From Campylobacter concisus (GTDB taxonomy: Bacteria; Campylobacterota; Campylobacteria; Campylobacterales; Campylobacteraceae), in the NCBI RefSeq assembly GCF_001298465.1, contig NZ_CP012541.1, positions 1,116,001 through 1,180,000 on the forward strand: a DNA stretch of 64,000 nucleotides, in the 5' to 3' direction. Positions 17,237 to 25,754 of the stretch are shown piece after piece. Position numbers and translations under genes: made by a program. The notes under the pieces were generated by a model. The model was not told where the DNA came from, searched no databases, and was given only the letters and a program-made list of their open reading frames with translations. Every line of letters begins with the position of its first letter. Positions within the stretch are counted from its first letter, which is position 1.

Positions 17237-19295
17237 GATCACTCTAGCTCACAAGAGTAAAAATAGAGCGAGGTTTATTTGCGAGAGCCTAAACGCTAGA
17301 AGCGACGTCAGCGCTATCGAGGCTGCGATCTCAGAGCGAACTGATGCACTAAGTGTTCGTGTAAATAAATACGCAAAAAGCATTATCGTTGAATACGATA
17401 AAAACTACGATAAAATTTTAAACTTTATCAAGAGCTATGAATTTCCAACAAAGGCAAAAGATCCAAATTTGCCAAGCAAGGCAAATATCTATAAGGCTGC
17501 TGTTGCACTTGGCATAACGCCATTTATGAGTAACAAAACTCTAAAATCAGCCGTGACTCTTTACGCCACAGCTCCAAATCTAATAGAAGGTGCAAAAGAG
17601 CTAAGGCATGAGGGTATCACTTCAAAAGTGCTTGAGGCAACTGCCATTGGTACTAGCCTAGCAATGGGCGATCATTTAGCAGCAAATAGCACAAATTTGA
17701 TGATAAATATCGGCGAATATATGGAAGAAAGTGCTAGCCACAGAAGCGATGATCTCATCAAAGAGCTAGCAAAACCAAATATCGAAGAAGTCTGGGTCGA
17801 GAGAAATTTAAATGGTGAAAAGACGCTTGAAAAAGTAAAAACCGAAAATTTAAAAAAGGGCGACATCGTAGTAGTTGGAGCTGGTGAGACGATAGGTGTT
17901 GATGGTTATATCGTTGAAGGTAATGCCGATGTAAATCAAGTCTCAATGACCGGAGAGGCTGAGCCTATACCAAAAGCTAGAGGCGACCGTGTTATAAGTG
18001 GCACCGTGGTTGATGAAGGTAGGATAAAAATTTGGGCTGAAAATGTAGGTAGCGACACAGCGACAGCTAGGATCAAAGAGTACATACAAACCTCACTCAA
18101 TGAAAAATCAGCCATTGGTGTAAAAGCGTTAAAACTAGCTGATAAACTTGTGCCTGTTACGCTCTCGCTTGCTGGACTTTCATACATTATAAATAAAAAT
18201 ATGAATAGCGTTGCTAGCGTACTTCAAGCGGACTACTCTTGCGCATTAAAGCTTGCTACACCAGTTGCTTTTAAATCAAGCATCTCAAAAGCTGGTAGAA
18301 ACGGCATTCTTGTAAAAGGTGCAAAGGCGATCGAAGCTTTAAGCTCAGTTGATACTTTTGTATTTGATAAGACCGGCACTCTTACACATGGACGCCTAAG
18401 TGTAGTTGAAATTTACTCATTTAAAGAGGGCTTTTCTCAAAATGATATATTAAATTTAACTGCAAGTGCCGAGGAACACTACTTTCATCCAGTAGCTGAA
18501 GCAATAGTTGAAGCTGCAAATAAGCGTGGTTTCCACCATATCCATCACGATGAAGTTGAATTTATCGTAGCTCATGGCGTAAAAACTGCGATGCACGGCA
18601 AAGAGGTAGTTATCGGCAGCAGGCACTTCTTAGAAGATGACGAGATGATAAGCTTTAAAGCTCATGAAGCTTTAATAAGCAAAGCATTAAATAGCGGTTT
18701 AACCTTACTCTACGTAGGATATGATAAAGAGCTAGTCGGAGTCATCGCTATGAAAGATGATATGAGAGAAAACGCAAAAGACATGGTGGTAAAACTACGC
18801 AGTCTTGGCGTAAAAGAGGTCGTCATGCTAAGTGGTGACATCAAAAGCAAGGCTGAAGAGGTGGCACGCGAGCTTGGACTTGATAGAGTCTATGCAGAGT
18901 GCTTACCAACAGATAAAGCAGCTATTATCGAAGAGTTAAAGAGCGAGGGCAAAAAAGTAGCCTTTGTGGGAGATGGCATAAATGATGCTCCAAGCCTAAC
19001 TAAGGCAAATGTGGGCATAAGTATGCACAAGGGTGCTGATATAGCTAAAGCGACGGCTGATATAAGTCTTTTGAAAGACGACATCATGAGCGTAGCTCTT
19101 GTAAAAGAGCTAGCAAATAAAACAATGGATTTAATTAGCTCAAATTTCCGCTCAACCGTTGGCGTAAACACAGCTATACTAAGTGCTGCGACACTTGGCA
19201 TGTTAAATCCAATAGCAACTGCCATGCTTCATAATGGCACAACGATTTGGCTTTTATTAAACTCAATGAAGGGCGTAAAATTCAAATCAAAATAA
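17205..19295 (+). CDS. fezB: P1B-type metal ATPase with Tyr-Ser-Cys motif (FezB-like)
   Basis: 696 residues. N-terminal HMA_2-like module (about 12-80), membrane helices, actuator domain with SMTGEAEPIP, then a helix carrying D343-Y-S-C-A-L-K where copper and zinc pumps have CPC or SPC. The catalytic Asp is D388 (DKTGTLTHG), the P1B-type HP motif is in HYFHPVAEAI, and the hinge GDGINDAP is at about 589. All catalytic parts are intact, so it should be an active pump of unusual metal specificity. The Y-S-C form and the neighbours match the P1B-6 type ATPases of fez (ferrosome) clusters; the symbol is given by that likeness. I chose the ATG at 17205; TTG at 17199 is also possible. Confidence 0.75.
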   Translation: MSKQNLTHKNKITLAHKSKNRARFICESLNARSDVSAIEAAISERTDALSVRVNKYAKSIIVEYDKNYDKILNFIKSYEFPTKAKDPNLPSKANIYKAAVALGITPFMSNKTLKSAVTLYATAPNLIEGAKELRHEGITSKVLEATAIGTSLAMGDHLAANSTNLMINIGEYMEESASHRSDDLIKELAKPNIEEVWVERNLNGEKTLEKVKTENLKKGDIVVVGAGETIGVDGYIVEGNADVNQVSMTGEAEPIPKARGDRVISGTVVDEGRIKIWAENVGSDTATARIKEYIQTSLNEKSAIGVKALKLADKLVPVTLSLAGLSYIINKNMNSVASVLQADYSCALKLATPVAFKSSISKAGRNGILVKGAKAIEALSSVDTFVFDKTGTLTHGRLSVVEIYSFKEGFSQNDILNLTASAEEHYFHPVAEAIVEAANKRGFHHIHHDEVEFIVAHGVKTAMHGKEVVIGSRHFLEDDEMISFKAHEALISKALNSGLTLLYVGYDKELVGVIAMKDDMRENAKDMVVKLRSLGVKEVVMLSGDIKSKAEEVARELGLDRVYAECLPTDKAAIIEELKSEGKKVAFVGDGINDAPSLTKANVGISMHKGADIAKATADISLLKDDIMSVALVKELANKTMDLISSNFRSTVGVNTAILSAATLGMLNPIATAMLHNGTTIWLLLNSMKGVKFKSK

Positions 19296-19309
19296 ATTTG
19301 AAAGGGTAG

Positions 19310-20773
19310 ATGGTGCTTGATAGTTTCTTAAATTTTTTAAACGGCAAAATGGACGTAGCCAACGACTTTTTATATGGATATTTTTTAGTCATTATTCTTG
19401 TGGCTACGGGAATTTATTTTAGTTATTTGACTCGTTTTGTGCAGTTTAGGATGTTTTTTGAGGCTTGCAGGGTCTTAGTAGAAAAAAAAGACAAGTACAA
19501 TAAGCACCATTTAACGCCATTTCAAGCACTTATGATCTCGACTGCTTCGCGCGTTGGCATAGGCAATATCGCTGGAATTTCAGCTGCTATCGCCGCGGGC
19601 GGTCCTGGTGCTCTTTTCTGGATGTGCTTGATGGCATTTTTAGGATCAGCTTCGGCTTTTATAGAGAGCACACTTGCACAAATTTATAAAACAAAAGACG
19701 TTTTTGGATTTAAAGGTGGTCCAGCTTATTACATCAAAAATGGCCTTGGCATAAAGTGGTTGGCTTCGCTTTTTGCGGTGATTCTCATCATCACCTACGC
19801 ATACGGCTTTAACGGCCTTCAAAGCTATACCATGACATCAGCCTTTGAAATTTACTACGACAAAGCTGGTAGCAACGTTAGCTTTGCGCAAAGCGGCCTA
19901 CCTGTTGGTATCGGTCTTATTCTTACGGCATTTGCGGCGGTAATGTTTTTTAGCAAAAGCCACATCATCGGTAAAGTAAGCTCATACATCGTACCTTTCA
20001 TGGCACTTGCCTACATCTCGCTAGCACTTATTGCTATCGTTTTAAATTTCAAAGAAATTCCTGATGTTGTTAAGATGATTTTAGAAAATGCCTTTGATTT
20101 TAAAGCGATATTTGGCGGATTTGCCGGCAGCGTGATCGTAATAGGCATCAAAAGAGGCCTTTTCTCAAACGAAGCTGGCATGGGTTCAGCTCCAAACGCA
20201 GCAGCCGCAGCACATACTAGCCACCCAGTAAAACAAGGCCTAGTTCAAGCAATGGCAGTCTTTATAGACATGACTATATGTATCGCTTCTGGTATGATCG
20301 TGCTATTTTCACAGGCATATCTTACAAAGCAAACTGGATCAAGTGGTGAGGTGCTAACAGCACTTCCTCTCGTTCAAGCTGCAATGAAAGAGTATTTTGG
20401 TGAATTTGGAGTTCATTTTACCACTCTTGCGGTCGTACTTTTTGCCATCACTTCACTTATTGGTAACTACTACTACGCTCAGGCAAATATGAAATTTTTA
20501 ACAAAAAACCACAAGCTTACGTTGCTATTTAAGATAACAGCTGTCGTTATGATATTTATTGGTGCTCAAATGAATTTAAAGCTCGCTTGGAATATCGCTG
20601 ATATCACAATGGCTGCGATGGCAACTATTAACATCATCGCTATATTCTTACTTTCAAAAGTAGTGATAATAGCAGTCAAAGATTACGAAGCTCAAAGAAA
20701 AGCTGGACAAAATCCAGAATTTGACCCAGAAAGCCTTGGTATCAAAAATACAAGTTGCTGGAATAAAAACTAA
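19310..20773 (+). CDS. AGCS family sodium:alanine/glycine symporter
   Basis: 487 residues, about ten membrane helices. Signatures of the AGCS/AlsT family: FQALMISTASRVGIGNIAGISAAI split over residues about 84-107, GGPGALFWMC, and the GLFSNEAGMGSAPNAAAAAH region (about 283-302). It imports alanine or glycine with Na+. It lies 14 bases after the ATPase stop, with AAAGGG before the ATG, so it is probably cotranscribed with the metal-ATPase operon; why is unclear. It may be a passenger. Confidence 0.9.
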   Translation: MVLDSFLNFLNGKMDVANDFLYGYFLVIILVATGIYFSYLTRFVQFRMFFEACRVLVEKKDKYNKHHLTPFQALMISTASRVGIGNIAGISAAIAAGGPGALFWMCLMAFLGSASAFIESTLAQIYKTKDVFGFKGGPAYYIKNGLGIKWLASLFAVILIITYAYGFNGLQSYTMTSAFEIYYDKAGSNVSFAQSGLPVGIGLILTAFAAVMFFSKSHIIGKVSSYIVPFMALAYISLALIAIVLNFKEIPDVVKMILENAFDFKAIFGGFAGSVIVIGIKRGLFSNEAGMGSAPNAAAAAHTSHPVKQGLVQAMAVFIDMTICIASGMIVLFSQAYLTKQTGSSGEVLTALPLVQAAMKEYFGEFGVHFTTLAVVLFAITSLIGNYYYAQANMKFLTKNHKLTLLFKITAVVMIFIGAQMNLKLAWNIADITMAAMATINIIAIFLLSKVVIIAVKDYEAQRKAGQNPEFDPESLGIKNTSCWNKN

Positions 20774-21046
20774 ATGGAGAAGAATTTGAAAAACGATACA
20801 AAAATAAGTGGCAAACTACTTGATATAAACACTCATAGACAAGTATCAAAAGTCGGTATGGGCATCACTTTAGCCTCAGTTTGCTTAAGTGCCCTTTTTA
20901 TGAAAAGAAATAAAAGTATTAAGAAATTTCACGTTGCTTCAGGTATTGCATTTACTTGTTTTGCTCTTTATCATGCTGGACTTTATGATAATGGAATCTT
21001 CAAAAAAATGATAATAAAAGCAAAAAATGAGGTAAAAAAGGCATAA
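20774..21046 (+). CDS. Small two-helix membrane protein with conserved-looking histidines
   Basis: 90 residues. Two membrane segments: residues about 26-44 (VGMGITLASVCLSALFM) and 53-70 (FHVASGIAFTCFALYHAGL). The pattern His21-Arg before the first helix and H-x3-G-x10-H across the second resembles half of a b-type haem protein such as a ferric-reductase-like domain, but it is too small to be sure. ATG at 20774 abuts the AGCS stop; a TTG at 20786 with GGAG before it is an alternative start. Confidence 0.6.
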   Translation: MEKNLKNDTKISGKLLDINTHRQVSKVGMGITLASVCLSALFMKRNKSIKKFHVASGIAFTCFALYHAGLYDNGIFKKMIIKAKNEVKKA

Positions 21047-21047
21047 A

Positions 21048-21881
21048 ATGATACTTAGCGACGCAGAAATTCTAAGCTATATAAACGAAGATATACCTTA
21101 CTTTGATCTTACTACGTCGCTTCAAAATATCGATAAAAATGCCTTACTTGAAATTTATTCACGTGATGAAATTTGCGTTAGCTGCGTTGATGTAGCCGCA
21201 AGTATCGCGAGGCTACTTTCATGCGAAAGTCAAATTTTTATCCAAAATGGTCAAATTTGCAAAGCTGGCGATGTAATTATCAAAATTTATGGTGATTATG
21301 AAAGCGCACACAAGGTCTGGAAGCTAGCTCAAGTAGCTTTAGAATATGCCAGCGGCATTGCAACCTATACAAAAAAAATGGTAAATGCCGCAAAGTGCGT
21401 CAATGAAAAGTGTGAAGTGTTGGCAACTAGAAAGAGTTTTCCATTTGCTAAGAAATTTTGCGTAAAAGCCGTACTTGAAGGCGGTGGTGGCATCCATAGA
21501 CTTGGGCTTAGCGATAGTATTTTATTTTTTAAAAACCACATGAAAGCTTATGGTGGCTTTGATAAATTTCTCTCTCATTTACCAGAGTTTAAAGCCAAAA
21601 TGGCTGAGCGAAAAATCTGCGTCGAGGCGGAAAATTTAGACGAAGCAAATAAGCTTTTAAAAGCAAACTGTGATGTTGTGCAATGCGATAAATTTAGTCC
21701 AGAGCTTATCGAAAATGTACTCTCTTTAAGAGATGAGATTTCGCCAAATACCATTATCCTAGCAGCTGGTGGCATAAATTTAGCAAATGTAAAAGAATAC
21801 GCAAAAGCCGATGCGATAGTAACGTCAGCGATGTATTCAAAAGGCGTTGCTGATATCAGCACCAGACTTGAGATTTTGTAA
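21048..21881 (+). CDS. modD: ModD-type phosphoribosyltransferase (NadC-like)
   Basis: 277 residues of the quinolinate phosphoribosyltransferase fold. Visible blocks: DLTTSLQNI at the N-terminus, the hinge KAGDVIIKI, LEYASGIATYTKKMV (about 105-119), TRKSFPFAKKF, GGGGIHRLGLSDSILFFKNH (about 144-163) and the C-terminal AAGGINLANVKEYAKA. These fit ModD rather than NadC (shorter N-terminus, Phe/Pro in the TRK loop). ModD has been tied to molybdenum genes in other bacteria, but no mod genes are here. It is the last gene of the metal-ATPase run, 1 base after the previous stop. Confidence 0.8.
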   Translation: MILSDAEILSYINEDIPYFDLTTSLQNIDKNALLEIYSRDEICVSCVDVAASIARLLSCESQIFIQNGQICKAGDVIIKIYGDYESAHKVWKLAQVALEYASGIATYTKKMVNAAKCVNEKCEVLATRKSFPFAKKFCVKAVLEGGGGIHRLGLSDSILFFKNHMKAYGGFDKFLSHLPEFKAKMAERKICVEAENLDEANKLLKANCDVVQCDKFSPELIENVLSLRDEISPNTIILAAGGINLANVKEYAKADAIVTSAMYSKGVADISTRLEIL

Positions 21882-22241
21882 ATTTTTACGACGACCGATA
21901 CAGCAAAATATCTATCAAAGTTAAAAATTTACAGAAAATGTATTTTGGCTCTGGAATTTGAACGATACGCAATAAAAAATTAACATTTTTTATTTCAAAT
22001 TCACCTCATAACTACAAGCAAAAACATAAACTAATAAAGTTAAATTTTCTAATTTGTTTTCTCTAAAAAATAATAACACTTATATTTCGCTTTACACCAT
22101 GTGCATATAAAACTCAATTAAAATTTTAAAATTTATAAACAAGCACATCACACTTTTAAATTCAGTAACAAACGATAACGAGTGAGTAAGATTTATAATT
22201 TGCCTAGAAATTTTCAAATTCCAGGCAAATTTAAGTCAAGC
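21882..22241. other. Intergenic region between convergent modD and BCCT gene
   Basis: About 360 bases, very A+T-rich. The right end holds the BCCT terminator (22197-22231). The left part contains short frames only, with no ribosome site or recognisable protein. No tRNA or repeat is seen. Confidence 0.6.
22197..22231 (-). terminator. Hairpin terminator after BCCT transporter gene
   Basis: AATTTGCCT (22197-22205) pairs with AGGCAAATT (22223-22231), just past the stop codon of the minus-strand gene at 22242. The following T-run is weak. Confidence 0.55.
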
Positions 22242-24182
22242 CTACCTTCTAACGACATGCAAGAACTGCATATGTTTGCGGTATTGCTCGATTACGTCAT
22301 TTATCAGCGTGGCCTCGCTCCAACCAAGCACGTCGTAGTCTTGACCACCCTCTTTTAGATATACCTCGGCTCTGTAGTAAAGATCGTCGCCGTCAAGCTC
22401 TCTGGTGTAGTCTGGGCTCTGGCTCTTGGTGAGATAGACGCCATATCTAAAGTCCATCTCGTCGCCAAGTCCGACATTTAAATTTACAAAATTTTCGCCA
22501 TTTGTGACCTTTGCTTCAAGGCCGTTTTTGGCAAATTCCTCTTTTAGCTCGTTAAAAACTTTTAGCACGACTTCGTTTAAAAATTTCTTGCCATCTTTCT
22601 TGCCTGGCAGCGTAATGATCGCACTTAGGCGCTCTTGCCACGGCTTTGAAAGATCACTAATGGGCATGTTGCTAAAGTTATTTGTCTCTTTTTTGGTTAG
22701 ATCCACACGTAACGCCTTAAATAGCCCATAAATAGCACCAAGTAGCACTATGGCAAATGGCAGCGCGGTCGTGATCGTAAGTGCTTGAAGTGAGCCAAGA
22801 CCGCCTGCTAGCATCAAAAATGCCGCCACGACGCCCACTGTAACGCCCCAAAAGACCTTTTGCCAAACCGGCGTATCATCCCTACCGTTTGAACAAAGCA
22901 TATTCATCACGATCGCCGCAGAGTCGGCAGAAGTCACAAAAAATATGACGATCATAAAGACGGCGATGGTGCTTAGCACGCCTGAGAAGCTAAATTTTTC
23001 TAAAAACATAAAAAGTGCTGAGGCTGAGTCGGAATTTACAGTCGTTGCTAGCTCGCTAAAGCCGCCTTGCACAAGAGCGATCGCTGAGTTGCCAAAAAAG
23101 CTCATCCAAGCAAAGGTAAAGCCAGTTGGCACTAAAAGTACGCCGATCACAAATTCTCTTATCGTTCTGCCCTTTGAAATTTTAGCTATAAAAAGCCCCA
23201 CAAACGGCGACCAAGATAGCCACCAAGTCCAGTATAGCAGCGTCCAGCCACCAAGCCAGCTCTCGTTTTGCCTCTCATAGGCGTAGAGGTTAAAGGTATT
23301 TGAGATGAGCGTAGAGACGTAGTCGCCACTGTTTTGTACAAACGACTTTAGAAGCTGTGTCGTATCGCCTAAAAATAGTATCAAAAACATAAAACATATA
23401 GCTAGCGCGATATTTGCGTTTGATAAGATCTTGATGCCCTTATCCACGCCGCTTGCCGCTGAGATGGTAGCTGCAAAACAAAGCACTATTAGAAGCGTGA
23501 TGTGCATAGTCGGCAGGCCAAAAACGTGCGTAAGACCGGCATTTACCTGAAGCACACCATATCCCAGCGAGGTCGCCACACCAAAAAGGGTCGCTACGAC
23601 GGCAAATGTATCGATGGCGCTACCTATCTTGCCGTAAATTTTATCTCCGATGATCGGATAAAACGCCGATCTAAGCGTGAGTGGCAAGCCGTGTCTATAC
23701 GAGAAAAAGGCTAGAATTAGCGCTACGATAGCATAAACTGACCATGCACTCATGCCCCAGTGAAAAAATGTGATATTCAACGCAAGCTTTTGCGCTGCGA
23801 TAGTTTGCGCGTCGCCAACTGGTGGGTTTAGATAGTGCATGAGCGGCTCGGCCACACCAAAAAATACTAGACCTATGCCCATGCCAGCGGCAAAAAGCAT
23901 AGAAAACCACGAGATATTTTTGTGCTCTGGCTTTACGTGATCAGCTCCAAGCTTGATCTCGCCAAGCTTGCTAAAGCCAAGTATAATGACGCTTAGAAGT
24001 ATGACGGCGACGGCTAGGATGTAAAACCAGCCAAATTTGGCCGCGATGTAGTTTTGCATACCTTTAAAAAACTCATTTGATAAATTTGGAAAAATCGCTG
24101 CAAATGCCGTTATTAAAACTATGACAACAAGCGATGGGATAAATACTGAGTTGTTAAATTTTGACCTTTGAAATTTAAACAT
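22242..24182 (-). CDS. BCCT family betaine/choline/carnitine transporter
   Basis: 646 residues. Twelve membrane helices (about 15-505) with the BCCT hallmark in helix 8: NESWLGGWTLLYWTWWLSW split as WTLLYWTWWLSWSPFVG, containing the aromatic box for quaternary amines. A long hydrophilic C-terminus (about 510-646) fits the BetT/OpuD-like group with an osmo-sensing tail. It takes up osmoprotectants such as glycine betaine or choline by ion symport. AAAGGAG precedes the ATG. It stands alone between a terminator and a 126-base gap. Confidence 0.93.
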   Translation of the reverse strand: MFKFQRSKFNNSVFIPSLVVIVLITAFAAIFPNLSNEFFKGMQNYIAAKFGWFYILAVAVILLSVIILGFSKLGEIKLGADHVKPEHKNISWFSMLFAAGMGIGLVFFGVAEPLMHYLNPPVGDAQTIAAQKLALNITFFHWGMSAWSVYAIVALILAFFSYRHGLPLTLRSAFYPIIGDKIYGKIGSAIDTFAVVATLFGVATSLGYGVLQVNAGLTHVFGLPTMHITLLIVLCFAATISAASGVDKGIKILSNANIALAICFMFLILFLGDTTQLLKSFVQNSGDYVSTLISNTFNLYAYERQNESWLGGWTLLYWTWWLSWSPFVGLFIAKISKGRTIREFVIGVLLVPTGFTFAWMSFFGNSAIALVQGGFSELATTVNSDSASALFMFLEKFSFSGVLSTIAVFMIVIFFVTSADSAAIVMNMLCSNGRDDTPVWQKVFWGVTVGVVAAFLMLAGGLGSLQALTITTALPFAIVLLGAIYGLFKALRVDLTKKETNNFSNMPISDLSKPWQERLSAIITLPGKKDGKKFLNEVVLKVFNELKEEFAKNGLEAKVTNGENFVNLNVGLGDEMDFRYGVYLTKSQSPDYTRELDGDDLYYRAEVYLKEGGQDYDVLGWSEATLINDVIEQYRKHMQFLHVVRR

Positions 24183-24308
24183 TTTTCTCCTTTTTATAAA
24201 TTTCAGTCTCGCTTTAAAATAACAAAAAAGAGTAAATAGATCAAATTTTCTCTTTAAAATTTTTATGAAATTTTAAGCTCTAGCCACCAAAAATAGCCAC
24301 TTTGAAGT

Positions 24309-25754
24309 TTATCTCAAGTCGCTTTTATCTCTCTTTGGTTTTGCAAGAGTTATTAGCACTATGACGACAAAAGCTATGCCAAATGTGATATATAAAATGA
24401 TCTTTGGCGAGTCATACTCTATCCTAGATCTTGCGACCTCTTCGCCACTTGCCTCCACTAGCTCGCCGCGCTTTATCATACCGCTGATATCTTTTGCACT
24501 AAGCGATTTAGATGGTCTTGTTAAAATTTCTATGACGCTCAGATCCGCCACCTCATAAACGCTATGCTTTATGCCATAAAATGGCTTTATCTTGCTAAAA
24601 AAATAGAGCTTATCGCCATTTGCATAAACTGCGCCATATTCGCCATCTTTTACCAGCCCTAACTCACGCCAAGAGGAGCTTGGGGCAAATTTATATAAAG
24701 AGACTATTTGTGCTACTAAGTGTCTGCCGTGCCTTGAGCGCTGCCACTCTTCGCCTTGCTGTAAAAAATACGCTGAGCCCTCATCTACAAAAACGTCAGT
24801 ATAGAGCCTTTTTAGCTCGCCTTTTAGCTGGTAGTCTGAAATTTTAGCTTGCTCGTTTTTACTGCCATCCCAAAAGTAAATTCCATCTTTGCTGGCAAAA
24901 AGAGGCCAAAACGAGTGCACGTTATCCACGCTATAAATTGCGCTATAAGGCATATTTTGAGCGCTAAATTTGAGCTCATTTGCAAACGCCGCCCCACTTT
25001 TTGGCTCAAAAAGATATTCCATATCGTGCTTATCATCATAGCAAATCCGGCGCGTCCCATCTGTGTAGCTCGCATCAAGCTTATAAAAGCCTAAAAATAG
25101 GCTCTTGCCGTCTGTGTAATATCCGCTAGGAGCGCCATTTTCTGCTGTGATGTATCTTAGCTCGCTAGGATCTGCGTCAAGCTTTTCGCCCTTGTAGTAA
25201 AGCGTGCCGCCATCTCTTGCAAAGCCAGCGTCAAATATAGGCTCTAAATTTGTGCCTTCAACCCTTTTTGTCCTGTAAAAATAAGGGCTATCATCGTAGC
25301 TTTTTATAAAAACGTGAGCAAGGTTTTTCATAATGGCGCTAAATTCTCTAAATCCCGCCTCTTTCTCGCTTCTAGTGGCGCAATAATAGCTTATCTTGCC
25401 ATCACTTAGATAGCCATTGCCAAGCACTTTGGCACTTTTTGGATCAAGACCAGGCAAAATTTCTCTAGCGCAATAGACATGATTTTTATCAGCCGCCACA
25501 TTTGAGTAGTCGTATGCATGTTTTAGCTTTAAAATCCTAAAACTAGCCTCATCGACGCCTTTTAGCTCATACTTGCCACTGCCTGAAATTTGAACGTAAA
25601 TTTTACCCTCAGGCGAGCGGTAAAACTCGCTACTATCAATGTTTGCAAAGCCTCTTTGATACTCGCCCTCATGCCATAGATAAAGCATCGCCAAAACAAA
25701 AAATAGCGTCAAGATGACTAAAAAATAAACAAATCTAATAGTAATTTTTCTCAT
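24309..25754 (-). CDS. DKNYY-repeat membrane-anchored protein (downstream copy)
   Basis: 481 residues with a membrane helix at each end (about 10-28 and 450-470) and a long extracytoplasmic middle built of DKNYY-type repeats: an aromatic-rich unit such as AADKNHVYC, DGKISYYC or DGGTLYYKG, each followed by a question of position (LDADPSELRYI). DKNYY domains are of unknown function. The start overlaps the stop of its paralogue by one base (TAATG). Several Cys sit in the repeats (VYCARE, YYCATR) and suggest disulfides outside the cytoplasm. Confidence 0.8.
   Translation of the reverse strand: MRKITIRFVYFLVILTLFFVLAMLYLWHEGEYQRGFANIDSSEFYRSPEGKIYVQISGSGKYELKGVDEASFRILKLKHAYDYSNVAADKNHVYCAREILPGLDPKSAKVLGNGYLSDGKISYYCATRSEKEAGFREFSAIMKNLAHVFIKSYDDSPYFYRTKRVEGTNLEPIFDAGFARDGGTLYYKGEKLDADPSELRYITAENGAPSGYYTDGKSLFLGFYKLDASYTDGTRRICYDDKHDMEYLFEPKSGAAFANELKFSAQNMPYSAIYSVDNVHSFWPLFASKDGIYFWDGSKNEQAKISDYQLKGELKRLYTDVFVDEGSAYFLQQGEEWQRSRHGRHLVAQIVSLYKFAPSSSWRELGLVKDGEYGAVYANGDKLYFFSKIKPFYGIKHSVYEVADLSVIEILTRPSKSLSAKDISGMIKRGELVEASGEEVARSRIEYDSPKIILYITFGIAFVVIVLITLAKPKRDKSDLR

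Noticed and set aside
17205..19295. Copper exporter CopA
   Set aside because: The CPC motif and CxxC HMA sites are missing; Tyr-Ser-Cys and an HMA_2-like N-terminus are present instead.
15280..19295. Magnetosome gene cluster
   Set aside because: No mamA, mamB, mamE or mamK-like genes are present; only general likeness of Gly-rich small membrane proteins.
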